Assembly: GCA_012934845.2 (NCBI GenBank)
Contig: WNNJ02002565.1
Coordinates: 62,001-126,000, forward strand
Direction: 5' to 3'
DNA: 64,000 bases
From: Pomphorhynchus laevis
Taxonomy: Eukaryota; Acanthocephala; Palaeacanthocephala; Echinorhynchida; Pomphorhynchidae
Of the stretch, positions 18,318 through 29,924 are shown in pieces. Both the position numbers and the translations under genes were made by a program. Below the pieces are notes generated by a model that saw nothing but the letters and a program-made list of their open reading frames with translations, searched no databases and had not been told where the DNA came from. The stretch's first letter is position 1, and each line of letters begins with the position of its first letter.

Positions 18318-19807
18318 GTGGAAATGCAATCTGATGACGCACCTGAGGCAACGTCAGCGGAACCCTCGAGTGCTGAAATGGCCAAAAATCACCGTTTGCC
18401 TGGCAGAGACGATTGTATATTTATGTGCGATAGTGTTGATCCATCAACTTTGAATAGACCCAACGTTCAAAATCTACATCGATTATCAATCATTGACAGC
18501 TCATTACAAGTTGCAACAAACATTTTAATATATTATCCAAACAATCCTCTAACTTCATGTCGCCAGTGCTCCCTAGTTTTTGCCAGCAAGGGAAGATACA
18601 AAGAGCTCAAAGAACACTTGGAGAAACTTCACCAGGTGCAAGACATTCGATTCCAGTACCATATTTGCGGCTACATCAGCGCAACGCCTAGTGGTGTATC
18701 AATACACTATCGCGTCTGCCAGAAGAAACACGCGGAGTTGACAAGCAGTCACATGTCAGTCAAATAGATACTGGTAACAATGATTCTCATCACGTAACGC
18801 TATCTCATGACGTCGCCATTACAACTACCGATCAATCCAATCAGGCTGATGAACATGTCACCTTGACATTAGCAATCCCTCGTACAGACTCTCATACTCA
18901 AAAATGTCCAGCATGATGTTATAGTGTTCAGTCTAAAGCCTGCTACAAGATACTACAACAGCATTTCGCTATTCACCACCCTACTTGCAGTCTGGACTTT
19001 GTATGCTCATTCTGTGATGTATTCAATAATAGAAGTCACCTCTCTGTGAGAGCTCACGCCGCTAGGTGTAAGCTACGAAGCACAGCTGCAAGCAATACAC
19101 CGGATGGACCAATTGTGCCTAGATCCGTCGTCGAAACAAGCAATGCGAACAGACCATCATATTATCCAGGTTCTTTTGTAAACAATCTAGAGGATAACAT
19201 TTCAGATAATCTGCCTTCTGAACGAGACTTTCATCCCAAAACTTTGAATTCATGCAACCACATCGACAAGGACTATCATGTCACGGTCCAACAGGAACAA
19301 CTGGTGGGTGTCGTTGAGATGGATATTTCTCGAAGCGAAGGGTCATCAGGTTACGTAAAAGAACGACATGCATCAACAGTCGACGTCGAAAATTTGGAAA
19401 TTCCTCCATATGAAGATCTAATCATTGAAGTCACAAGGGAACAACATAGTGAAAGTCAGCCAACATCTGCTATGGATTCAGCATGTAATATGCATTGTAT
19501 GCGGCGTTTAGGCGGCGGAACTTCTAACGTTACCATTGCCAATATTACAGATCATTTGAACAATCTATACCAAAGCACACATAATCATCCCCGCTTCCAA
19601 AGATTGCTCGCTAACATGCTAATGGAAGTAGCAAACGCAACAGATGGCGATATGAGACTGCTTCTTGTACGGTTGGTGACTATATACACAATCTATCTTA
19701 CCGGGGTAGATAATTACCGCAGGCCAATGGATAAAGAGCGTCTGCAGAGTCTTCGGTTAAACGCTATAGAACTACGCGCCAGCGCATTGACCACCCTACA
19801 GGCGTAA
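18318..19807 (+). pseudogene. R2 lineage B zinc-finger and linker region
   Basis: Two frames cover this part. The first (18318-18767) has a finger pair: CRQCSLVFASKGRYKELKEH with its His residues, then a degenerate CCHC finger in which the first Cys of C-x2-C is lost (YHICGYISATPSGVSIHYRVC). The second pair lies near 18905-19075, with a TGA right after the first Cys (CPA, stop, C) and then CSFCDVFNNRSHLSVRAHAARC. The frame 19046-19807 is the polar linker with NHPRFQRLLANMLMEVAN. DNA binding through the fingers is the expected role. The lost residues and stops make it inactive. Confidence 0.82.
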
Positions 19808-20801
19808 AGCTTTTGCGTTTACAAAAATCCAACAAGACATATGGAAATCGCACGAAAGATAACAGCAGAATTTCAAGGGAATCCGACGAGATGGAAGAAA
19901 TATATAGCTGAGTCGGAAGAGCTAAAATTCACATACGAAGAAGCACTGGACAAATTCAAAACGTTGCAATTTCCATGCGACATTCTAACGATTAATTTAG
20001 CTGCACAGGCATATGAACGCATATTCCGATTAATTACAAGACGGAGTGAAACTGATATGATCTTTCAACCTAGATACGCAAGAAGGAATGCGGTAGGTGT
20101 TCATTACTTAGCAATGAACTGCAAAGGACTAATAATTCCTTGTGTTCCTTCATCAGGCCTCTACAAAAAAAGACCACAGTGACTTACTCCGAAGAAGAAA
20201 CCGGGCACTGTACTTCAATAACACAAGCAAACTGGCGAAGGAAATACTGAACAATGAAATACAGATAAAATGTCCTCTCGAACCGAATGAAGTTGAAACA
20301 CACTACAAAGACTTGCTATCCAACAAAGACGATGTTGTTGAGGGAGAGACCAATAAGAACATTGGAAATTCCTGTAGTACACAAAGAAATCATAATAAGA
20401 ACAATTACACTTTTCCGGAGTTGGAAATATCAGAGATCAAAGAAGCATTGAAAAACATGTCCAAATCAACAGCTGCTGGACAGGATAGAGTCGGCGTTAA
20501 CCAAATCCGTAGATATGATCAATCAACAAAAATCCTTACTTTTATCTGTAATGTGGCACTTCGACTCGGCTACTGGCCGAACAGTTGGCGGCAACACCGC
20601 TCAATTCTATTACCTAAAATAAATAAGATAAAACGAGATAACGGTGTCGACCTGGACGCTCTTAAAGACATCTCTTCTTATCGTCCAATTACTGTCTCGA
20701 GCATCTTGAGCCGTATATTTCATAAGGTATTCTTATCACGCCTCCGTGACCACATTCAGATTCCAGTAAATCAATTTGCCTTAGTAAATATGCAACACTA
20801 A
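19808..20801 (+). pseudogene. R2 lineage B pre-RT block and RT start
   Basis: The block reads YKNPTRHMEIARKI and LRRRNRALYFNNTSKLAKEI, both strongly shared with the other lineages, and then the RT start SSYRPITVSSILSRIFHKVF in the frame 20142-20801. One frameshift lies at about 20165 and a stop at 19807. The sequence ends at a frame break near 20800, just before RT motif A. Confidence 0.85.
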
Positions 20802-20839
20802 CATGCATAAAAAGTTTACGTCTCATAAAAAATTACGCT

Positions 20840-21864
20840 TTGAAGCGTAAGCAACGTATGCATATCGCCTTGATGGGCATAAAAACCGCCTTCGACACAA
20901 TCTCCCATAAGACAATATCGGAAAGGTTGCTAGAATTAGCCTGTCCGCTTTATCTCCATGATTACATCATGGGAAGCTACAACAATATTTCTACGAAATT
21001 TAATTTACAAAGCGGCGAAACGGGCCAAATTCAAATAAACCGATGGGTCAAACAAGGAGACCCATTATCTTCGTTTATTTTTTCCATATGTCTAAATAAG
21101 GTATTAGATGAGTTGACGCCAGAACTACATGGTTTCTGCAATCATGACGTACGGATAACCCACATTGCATATGCAGACGACTTAGTATTGTTTGCAAATA
21201 CTCAGGCAAAGCTGCAAAAATCGATAGATAAGTTAATTCAAGTTCTATCTCCGATGGGCCTAAAATTTAGTTCAAATAAATGCAAAACCATATCTCAGGA
21301 GTTCATTCAAGGTAAGGTGATCTACAGCTTAGAACGAACAATTAAAATAGAGGAAAGTGCTATTGAAGCAATAGATCCTTCAAAGGATTACAGTATTTGG
21401 GGCTTAATCCGTTTACTAAATTAAAGGCGGAAGACGTGAATGCCGGAATTTCCAGTGCAATGCTGGTTTTACGTTCTTCCCAACTGTCACCATCACAGAT
21501 AGCTCACCTTGCCAATGATTACTATTTACCAAAAATTCTATATAACTGCAATGCAAGCAGCCTGTTGGCAACTAACCTCAAATCAATAGATGCACATTGG
21601 CGATGAAAAATTAAAAGGACTATGCGCATACCGCGATATACGAATAATGGATTTCTCCACCTACCTACGAGTATGTCCGGACTAGGAATAAGGTCTATTG
21701 CCTACGAAGTAGCTCCTGCCCGATTAAGGGTGTACAACGAACTGAAGAATTCCTTCCAACCATTTATAAATGAGTCTATTGAAAGCGAAGTTAAATCAGT
21801 GAAAAAACTCATCAACACAAATTATGATGAAGGAAAATCAGCAGAACTTTATTACTATGACTAA
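20840..21864 (+). pseudogene. R2 lineage B reverse transcriptase core and thumb
   Basis: Motif A is IALMGIKTAFDTIS, where the Asp that normally follows LM is replaced by Gly (FLD in lineage A, LMG here), so the first catalytic Asp is missing. Motif B is WVKQGDPLSSFIF and motif C is YADD, both kept, in the frame 20840-21424. The thumb continues over 21397-21606 and 21622-21864 with NNGFLHLPTSMSGLGIRS. Frameshifts lie near 21400 and a stop at about 21605. The loss at motif A suggests an inactive enzyme in addition to the frame breaks. Confidence 0.85.
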
Positions 21865-21915
21865 TTAATAACGGATTGGAGGAGACACGCAACCCAATCT
21901 AACGGGATTGATATT

Positions 21916-22671
21916 ATGACAAAGAAAGATCTATCTCCCCCTACGTCACTGATAAGCTTCCGATATGCGCAACAACCACATCACAAATTAGTAAAGCAAA
22001 TACTTCTTAGGCTTGGGATCCTACCAACTAGAAATGTCTTACAACGTATAGAAAGCGGAAGGGATAAAATGTGCAGACACTGCAAAGACAATATTGAAAC
22101 AAATCTTCACGCCTTAAATGCATGCGAATATTCCACAAGAGCGATGATAAAAAGGCATGACAAAGTACGAGATCGCCTCATGTATGCCCTTCGTAATCAT
22201 ACCAACAAAAAATACGTCGAAGTCTGTGAACCAAGAATTATGACTGAACAATTTACGTACCTACAACCCGGCATGGTTTTAATCAACCAACCAGAAAGCC
22301 GTCTATATATAGTTGACTTTTCAGTATCTTAAGAAAAGGATTCCTACTCATAAAACTCAGATGCTTCCGCAAAAGTAACAAAATACGAGTGCCTGAGATT
22401 GCCTTGCTCGAAGAAATATAGTATACCTCCTCATAAAATAAGCATCCTACTAATAGTTGAAGGTACGCGTGGAAGTGTGTCTACCTCGCTTGAAAGAAAC
22501 TTAAGCTTATTAGGAGTATCAAAATACTTCGCCAACGAATTAAAGAAAAGCAGCGCTGAGCAATCGATATGCGTATTTCACGCCTTTACCGGGAAGTCGT
22601 TTAGTTGGAGACCGCACTTCGGAAAGAGGAAAAGAGTGCAGTTTGCATTAGATGAATATCCAAAGCACTAA
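21916..22671 (+). pseudogene. R2 lineage B endonuclease region
   Basis: The frame 21916-22332 has the CCHC knuckle CRHCKDNIETNLHALNAC. The PD motif has become QPG (Asp to Gly), and IVDFSV keeps the second Asp before a TAA. The C-terminal part (22399-22671) has GTRGSVSTSLERNLSLLG and SAEQSICVFHAFTGKSFSWRP, shared with lineage G. The missing Asp in the PD pair would abolish cleavage. Confidence 0.85.
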
Positions 22672-22896
22672 ATTTCTTTCTGTTGCGTTCTAACTAACTG
22701 TTTTTTTTGTGTGTTTAGACAACAACGATATCAATCTTTACACGATTATTCAGATCAAACGGAAAAACGTGGTTACAATAGAACAATGATAACACAAACA
22801 ACGATTAGAAGAAGCAATTGTCGACGAGCTGAACAATTATTTTCTCTTTTTTCGCACTTTATCAACCTGTAACTTTTTTGTTGAATAAATTCTTTC
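22672..22896 (+). other. R2 lineage B 3' tail
   Basis: This AT-rich tail follows the stop and ends GAATAAATTCTTTC before TAGCC. The ending resembles those of lineages A, C and G (AATAAATTC or AATAAAT followed by TTCT), which suggests a shared 3'-end signal for reverse transcription. Confidence 0.7.
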
Positions 22897-22911
22897 TAGC
22901 CAAATGCCTCG
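22897..22911 (+). rRNA. 15-bp 28S stub between two R2 elements
   Basis: TAGCCAAATGCCTCG lies between the end of lineage B and a lineage C tail fragment, and is repeated at the start of unit 2 (23161). It is best read as a target-site duplication made by the lineage C insertion, with lineage B and its viral part entering the same site later. Confidence 0.75.
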
Positions 22912-23160
22912 AGCATGATATGCAGGGCAGAGGTAACCAATTAGTTCAAACTTGATATGTTTTAGGTTAGTAGAAAATTATACTTAACAACGGACGACTG
23001 CAAAGACTTAAAACAGATCGATTGAATCAAAGATAAAATAATAGACTTCGAAAAGAAGATTTGTCTACTGTAAAACTTTCATTTTTTAAATTGTGAAACT
23101 TTTCGATTGCTACTGACTTGCATGTAAACAAACTTGTTTTGTATTCAAATAAATCTTTTC
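22912..23160 (+). mobile_element. R2 lineage C 3' tail fragment, 5'-truncated insertion
   Basis: About 240 bases match the tail of lineage C copy 2 (43466-43703): CAGAGGTAACCAATTAGTTC at the start and TTTTGTATTCAAATAAAT at the end. It joins TAGCC of 28S at 23161. It is a very short 5'-truncated R2 insertion with a 15-bp 28S duplication on its left. Confidence 0.85.
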
Positions 23161-23603
23161 TAGCCAAATGCCTCGTCACCTAATTAGTGACGCGAATGTA
23201 GAGATCAATGAGATTTTCACTGTCCTTGTCTACAGCCGAGCAAAACCACAGCCAAGAAAACGGGCTTAGAATCAGACGGCGGGAAAAGTAGACCCCGTTG
23301 AGCTTGACTTTAGTCAGTCTTTGTGAAGAATAATGAGGGATGTAGGAAACGTGGGACCTAATGAACAATACGAACAATAAAATTTTTCTACTAAACTAGT
23401 TTCAGAATTTTAATTTTCTATCCCGAATTGCATGGATTCAGGATACTTGACAAGAAGAATCTAACCGTTTTATTAAAACAGAGCATTGTGATAGTCGTCA
23501 CCGGTGTTTACGCAATGTGATTTCTGTTCAGTGCTTAGAAGTTTAACGTAGCAAAATTTAAACAAGCGCGGGTAAACGGCGGAAGTAACTATGACTTTCT
23601 CGA
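23161..23603 (+). rRNA. Mini-28S unit 2 (permuted 28S fragment)
   Basis: It has the same permuted structure as unit 1 and nearly the same length: the 3' side of the R2 site, linker, then the 5' side ending GCGGGTAAACGGCGGAAGTA and CTATGACTTTCTCGA. It carries more substitutions than units 1, 4 and 5 (for example GACGCGAATGTAGAG), so it is older or less homogenised. The next base begins viral coat sequence. Confidence 0.88.
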
Positions 23604-23834
23604 TTAAGCAATGTACAGATATTCTTTCGCCCTGCTGACTACAACGTATTATGGCGATTGATCTCAGCATCGAGCAGACTTGACTTTGTTGAAAACATGC
23701 GCAAGGAACTAGATATCTTTGATTCAACGAACATAGACGACTTGCTTAACATATCCTGGGGCGTTGCTAGCTGTATAAGTTTAGGATGTGGATTAGCTTT
23801 ACATAGTAATAGCGTTAATGGTGCGTCTCAGGGC
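23604..23834 (+). other. Endogenous toti-like virus remnant 3 (coat fragment)
   Basis: About 74 codons are open without a stop and match the coat-like frame of remnant 2 at 15650-15850: FRPADYNVLWRLISASSRLD against FRPADYNVLWRLITASSRPD, and SLGCGLALHSN in both. Nucleotide similarity is clearly lower than protein similarity, so it derives from a related but different virus. It starts at the R2 site (after 28S CTCGA) and is followed at about 23835 by a 5'-truncated R2 lineage A copy. Confidence 0.88.
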
Positions 23835-24768
23835 TTCGAAAATTCCTCTTTACCGGTTTCTTCCCTATTTCACCGACAAAAAAGGTCTTGGTTTCATATC
23901 CATCCTCTTCGATGTTCTCACTTAACGCAACAATGACATCCGTGCATTTGCTAGCAAAAACCCTGTGCTAGCATAGTGTGCCGAAAGCTCTAGAAATACC
24001 AAGAATATAGAAAGAGCAATTATGTCTACCTATGACGAATCAATATTCAAAAAGATGAACAAGCAGTTACGACTGCAGAAAGATTTGTCCGACTGCGTAA
24101 CACAAAGCCAAGGAATGCAATACCTGATTGAGGTTCTACCTCCAAAAATTCTACTAGCGTCCATTACAGGCGAGGGAACCGTAGACAATATCTACCGCAA
24201 GTACGTCTCCATAGAGTCCTACTTCCAACAAGAGTCGTCCTTAAGAGAATGGAAACAGGACATGAAAGGAATGAGAGCTGTAGACATTGTGGTGCTAGTT
24301 ATAATACACCACTACATGTCATAAACGAATGCTTATGCCCAAAAGCAGCAATGATTAGAAGGCATGATGCGGTACAAAGGCGATTCAAATATGCATTAAG
24401 ACGAATGCAAGAGGGATAATTCGTGATAGAAGAAAACAAGAAGATGCAGACCGAAGACGGTACAATCCTAATTACTAATGTACTAACGTACTTCCCAAAT
24501 GCCACAAAGCAGCAATACTGCATTATGCTGTGGTGTTCGAAACAAACACAGACACTTTCAAGCGTACCGAAAAATCCAAAGTAAATCGGTATACGCCTCT
24601 GAAGAGGCTGGTAGAAGAACTCTACTCATAGACATTGAAGATGTCACTTGCCATGCCGCTGTCATTGAATCTCGGGACTCGGCAAAAAGCGATGTATTGA
24701 AAACGGTGAAATTCTATGGGCTGAGTGTGAAAATAAAAACAAAGCACAACATGTGCCAAACACCTTGA
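23835..24768 (+). pseudogene. R2 lineage A thumb and endonuclease fragment
   Basis: The copy begins at GGGCTTCGAAAATTCCTC, equal to about 12868 of the long lineage A copy, and runs through the thumb and the endonuclease with numerous stops. It breaks off near 24762 after CACAACATGTGCCAAACA, just before the end of the protein. It is the R2 partner of viral remnant 3. A 14-bp direct repeat (ACACCTTGACGTGG) marks its junction with the next lineage A copy. Confidence 0.88.
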
Positions 24769-24901
24769 CGTGGCTATAACACCTTGACGTGGTGAGAAAG
24801 CTTGTGTGCCATGATGATTGTGTTAGCTAGATCAACGCCACGCTTACACAATCCGGTTGCTAAGCAGTGCGGCAGGTCCAACCATGTTGAGAAGGTAGCA
24901 T
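24769..24901 (+). other. R2 lineage A 5' leader
   Basis: This GC-richer leader precedes the ATG at 24902 and is the only lineage A leader in the window. It starts inside a 14-bp direct repeat, ACACCTTGACGTGG, at 24760-24773 and 24779-24792. The repeat may be a junction artefact of the element start. Ribozyme potential could not be judged by eye. Confidence 0.5.
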
Positions 24902-27900
24902 ATGAGTGGCCAGACTAGGTGTCTATATTCTTCAGGATGGGCAGCATCGTCTTGGAGAATTATGCACTGCGAGAAGACACATGCAATGGACAGAAATTAT
25001 CAATATATTGCAACCGAGGAGGAAAGTCAGTCATCAATATTTGTAAATTCGACCGAAAATGACGATACGCACCTCAATGCGCAAGGAAGGTGCGAACCAA
25101 AAAGCGGCGGCTCTTTACTTCAGGCGGTGGCTGATGGAACTCCTCTCTCTCAAGCAATGATGGCAACTGACGGCAGTACACCGTGGGATGTTGACGACGA
25201 ATCAAACAGTGTGTCATATGAAACAGTGCAGCAGCAACAAACCTCTGGAAATACGTCTGTTTATATCGCCTTTGGCGCTAAGGGCACAGTACTAGAATGC
25301 CCAGCATGCAGCGTGGTAATCACCGGTAATGCCCGCTGTCGAAAAATTGAGGAACACGTGGAACGTGAGCACGCTACGCATGTAACTTACCGTTGCGCAC
25401 TCTGCAACGCGTTTGAGAGCGAGAACCCACGATCTATAAACGCTCATTTTTCACGATGCATTACTAGCGCAAAGAGATTGTTTGTAAGCCTAGATAGCAA
25501 CGTATCTGGCGAAGTCATTAGCAAGATGGCAATTGTGGCCAGGGTTAAAATAACCTTGTGATGCCCTACCCTACTGAAGGACCTTTTGAATGCATGTACT
25601 GTGAACGTGCATTCATGAGTAGATACAACTACTCCAAAATGAGTTCTCATCTCACTGAAGAGCATAACGTCGAGGTCATACAGTATGAGTGAAGCAAATG
25701 CAGTAGCTTTAGAAGCCAAAGGCTTGATAGTATGAGACGACATGCGAAGAACTGTGATGGAAAACTATCAAGCCAAAACTACCCCACTGCAGTTACCTCG
25801 GAAACTACCGAAGACGTAGAGGTCAAGTGCGCACACGATCAAGCAGATGATGCTTACATATCGCAAGAGCACTCACAAGTGCAAGTACGAAGGGGTGCAG
25901 ACAACACTCCGACAGCACCGACTGAACCATCAATTAGACCTTTGTGTCCGGCGTGTGATGCAGCGCCTAATAATAACGAAAGCAGGGTTACAGTAGCAAA
26001 TGCAAATTACGACCCACCCTGCGCATCACGCGGAAGAACGGCCTAAGTTAATGATGCTACGGAGACGTGCGCAGATGCAGATACAACGCAGGAAACAGTC
26101 TGTTCAAATAGCGTACGAAGATCGATACGATGGGCAGATGAAGAGGAAGACGCAACGAGGAACGATCGGCTGTTCAGATACACCTCGGTACAAGCAATCG
26201 ACGCGCTTGAGCAAGCAAGCAACGAAGAACGAGCACATCCACGATTTGTGGCCTTCCTAAACAAGATCAAAAGCGCAGCGATGGAATGGGAAGATGTTCC
26301 GAGTAATCGGAACATTGATGATATGTTCACGGCATACACTTTGTACTTAACTAAGTACTCAAGAGCCAGAGTGATCAACCCAAGCCGTCGCCTTCAGCAG
26401 TTAGGACTCGGTATAGTCCCCCTTAAGAAAGGTGCAGATCAAATATTCAGAAGTATTGCGCAAATGATTTTCTGGAACAATAGGCAGGCTAACACTGTCA
26501 GAAAATCACTGATTGATCGAATTTAATCTGACAAGCAAAGGTGGTCAAAGGAGCTGGCGAAAGATTGGACATGTAATTTGCACATTAACCAGCTCTTAGA
26601 TTCGCTTCGTCGGGGGTACTGCGTCTCTGAGAAAACGGTATTACAGGCTGCTTCCGAAAAATACAATGTTATCTTCATAGTAATCGCAGAAGATGATGAG
26701 ATATATGTACACTTTAATGCGAAGAATGGCACTCACGGAACAAAGTATTTATAAAAGGAGGGAATATCTGACTACCTTCCGTGTTACATGAAAGTAGGTG
26801 GGACAAAATCTTCACAAAGGCAATGCATGGTGCGACGTAACCGATCCCTTTACTTCTCGAACACAGCCAAGCTAGCTAAAGAAATTCTGGGCGGTGATAA
26901 GAATTTGGAGTGCCAGATTTCTGCTAGCAATGTCGAGGAACATTTTAAGCAGATCTATTCTCACAGTAACCCTGACCTGCAACGTGCAAGTGAACAACCT
27001 GTTCCCCCCCCGAGGTACACAGAATAGAGGAGGACGATTCGCTCCAGAAGACGATTTCTATGAGATCGTGTCTAGGACCGAACTCCAAATGATGATGAGT
27101 CGTATGGGGTTGCGTTCTTCAGCGGGTGTAGATCTCGTAAACGTTAGTCTACTACAAAGATATGACCCCGAATTAGTGGTACTCACAGAAATCGCCAACG
27201 CCTGTCTTAGCGCTGGATACATGTCCAACGCGTGGCGCGAACACATAAGTGTATTACTGCCTAACCTTGGAAAACTTTAAAAATGGCGAACTACAGGTCG
27301 AGGCTGCAAGTAAAACTCGACAATTGGCGTCCAATAACGATTTCTTCTATGTTAGCGAGAATCGTTTATAAGATCTTATAAGCGAGATTAAACAAGGTGT
27401 ACCGCTACAAGTCGAATCAAAGCGCATTTTCAGATTCGGCGATAGGAGCTAACGTTGCATGTATAAGAAATTTGGTGAAGTACTGCAATGCAAAGAAACA
27501 GGCGCATTATCTAGCATTTCTAGACATTAAATCTGCCTTTGATTATTTAGATCACTCTGCACTGAAAAAGGCTCGTACAGGCGGAATGCCCTGATTTCAT
27601 GATACGCTATCTCGCGAGTAGCTACACGGGATGCCGAACGATTTTCAAAGCCAGAAATGGCCAGACAGGGAAAATCAGCATAGAGAGAGGTGTGAAACAA
27701 GGTGATCCGCTCTCGTCGTTCTTATTTGCATTTGCGATAGATTCAACCCTCGCCAGGTTGATTCCAGAGAAACATGGCTTTGAGCATCAAAGCATCAAAA
27801 TGACTCATATCGCATACGCAGACGACATCGTTCTGTAATCGGCAATGATCCTTAACGGGTAAATGCTGCTATAAAATTGTTAATTGATGGTATGAGACCA

Positions 27901-28069
27901 CTCGGGCTAACATTCCGAGCGTCAAAGTGTCAGTCCTTTAGAAGACGTTTCCGGAAGAAACAGGAAAAATGGTGGGCTCAAGCTTTGCAAAGATAGCAGA
28001 CGAATTGATGCCTATATCATAAAGAAAAGCACCACTACAGTATCTCGGATGTGACCCTCAACGTGGTTT
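24902..28069 (+). pseudogene. R2 lineage A copy 3, 5' end present, 3' part missing
   Basis: The protein starts at the ATG at 24902, which gives about 60 residues more N-terminal sequence than the long copy. Fingers 1 and 2 are intact (CPACSVVITGNARCRKIEEH and CALCNAFESENPRSINAH). A frameshift at about 25550 and a stop in place of the first Cys of finger 4 (YE, stop, SKC) follow. The linker, the pre-RT block (26788-27027), RT motif A (FLDIKSAFD, 27397-27594), motif B (GVKQGDPLSS) and motif C (YADD, 27599-27838) are present with frameshifts. The copy ends at about 28069, where lineage D sequence begins. It shows what the missing 5' part of the long copy looked like. Confidence 0.9.
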
Positions 28070-29900
28070 CGCCGTCACAATGAAGTTGCTATGCAAATCA
28101 CAACAGAATTGCAAAACCATCCAGAAAAATAGATCAGCTTTGTCAAAAACTCCAGCGAGTGAACATATTACTAATATAGAAAAAAGCGTAGCTATTGGTG
28201 CCGATATCGCCGGAATCACTGAACCCACCGAACCGTACATAGGCAAAGCGATTGACAATGACACTGGCAGTATTCAATGATAATCATCCACCGATGAATT
28301 CGGAATTACATACTCCTACTCAAACAACAGTGCCCAGAGATGCAACTATTCACTGCCACAAATGCGTATCTCCACCTGGCCTCTATTACAGTCTCAATCA
28401 AAGCAATCTTGATGAGTGACGGGGCGGTACCGAACTATTAAGCAAAATGGTTTCAGGCTGCGATACATTTGAGCAAATATCTTGTAATGAGCACTTATCA
28501 TGTTCTACGTCGAAGCATGTGTCGCAGTATCTTGCTGAAGTTTTAAACATCTCAACAACTTGTATACTATTGATGGTGCGCACCCTCGCTTCAAGAGACT
28601 TATAGGCTGTTTGCTATCTGAAATAGGGCGCTTTATTTCTCAAATACTAGAAAGCTCGTAAGAGAGATAATGGGCGAAACGGCAAATCTGAAATGTACTA
28701 TTTCACCTAGTGTTGTGGAGAGTCATTTTAAAAATGTTTTTCAGTGTAATAATAATTTTAGCAATAATAATTTTTTAATAATATTTCCAAATATTTAGAT
28801 TTAAATAATAATCAATGCAAACTTAGTTTTATTAAGGTCCATAATTTTAATAAATTATCAGAAATTATCACGCCCGACGAAATTATGTCTACTATTAAAA
28901 GCATGAATTCATGTAGCAGTTCTGGCACAGGTGCGATTACTCTATGCGATATTCATCGCTTTGATCCCCCTTGTGTCATTCTAGCCGTTCTATTCAATTT
29001 TTGCTTGAGTTGCGGTTACATGCCGAACAGTGGCGATGCCATAGAAGTTTTTTAATCCCCAGAAGCGGGAAACTGGTTAACGGTGATCACTACGCTTCTC
29101 AGCATCAGCAATTGCGTGTATAAAAATCATCGCCGTCACAATGAAGTTGCAATGCAAATCACAGCAGAATTACAAAACCATCCAGAGAAATAGATCAGCT
29201 TTGTCAAAAGCTCCAGCGATCTCGCATATTCGTACGAAGAAACCGTTAAGCGATTCAAAAGAAACGAATTTGCAAGCGATGATCTGATTCTACAACTCGC
29301 AGCGGAGACTACCAGTCGATCTTTAAGCTGGTAACTAAAATTTCTGAAAATGATCTAGTGTATATTCCCTTGACCTTTAGAAGACAGCCGAAATCATCCC
29401 ACTTCCTATGTCTCAACGAAAACAACTTGATTATGCCTTGCGTACCGCTTAGAGGGCTCTAAAAGCGTGACCATGACAATATCATCCGTAGACGAAACAG
29501 GGCCTTATATTTTAATAACGCTTCGAAACTAGCGAATGAACTACTGGGGAATTCGAAGCATGTAATATGTACTTTAGAACCCACAGAGGTCTACAACCAC
29601 TTTTCTACTCTTCTCAACGTAGCATGTTCGCCAAACATGACAAAACAAGAATTGGAACCGTCTTCACAAAGCATCGACTACGTCGCTAACCAAGAAGACA
29701 TAGTTTTCAATATCGTTAATATAACGCTTTTAGCTGCCGTCAAAACTATGCAGAAAAATACCGCACCTGGTAATATGTCTCTGCGCTTGTCTTACATTTC
29801 ACGGATATGGAGAACCAACAAATCTATTCTTTTACCAAAATCACGCAAATTTACCGGTAACAAGATAGCCGACTCTAAAGCTATTACATATATAAATTTG
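28070..29900 (+). pseudogene. R2-like lineage D linker to RT start, rearranged
   Basis: The segment joins three parts of one R2-like lineage. Bases 28070-28161 repeat those at about 29128-29225 (CAATGAAGTTGC and CCATCCAGA in both). Bases 28162-28893 are the 732-bp duplication. Bases 28894-29900 carry the pre-RT and RT start region, with FDPPCVILAVLFNFCLSCGY, then an out-of-order linker and SLRLSYISRIWRTNKSILLP in the frame 29637-30170. Numerous stops make it non-coding today. The order shows at least one internal rearrangement. The frame 29637-30170 runs straight into Gypsy-type sequence near 29925. Confidence 0.75.
28162..28893 (+). repeat. 732-bp duplicated R2 segment (copy 2)
   Basis: This is the partner of 8921-9652 at a constant offset of 19,241 bases. 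Here the sequence continues on the right into its natural RT region (TCTACTATTAAAAGCATG), so this copy keeps the original right flank. Confidence 0.85.
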
Positions 29901-29924
29901 CTCAAACTCACAGTTACACTCACT

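Larger units (their letters stand above)
17986..22896 (+). mobile_element. R2-type retrotransposon lineage B, full length but broken
   Basis: This copy runs from a 5' leader shared with the elements at 7797 and 62075 to a 3' tail that ends TTCTTTC, directly before TAGCCAAATGCCTCG of 28S. Its coding region has the order zinc fingers, linker, RT, knuckle and endonuclease, cut by about eight stops and frameshifts. It is AT-richer than lineage A and clearly diverged in protein. Viral remnant 2 is attached to its 5' end. A copy that reached its own 5' end and then continues into virus is what template jumping by the reverse transcriptase would leave. Confidence 0.9.
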
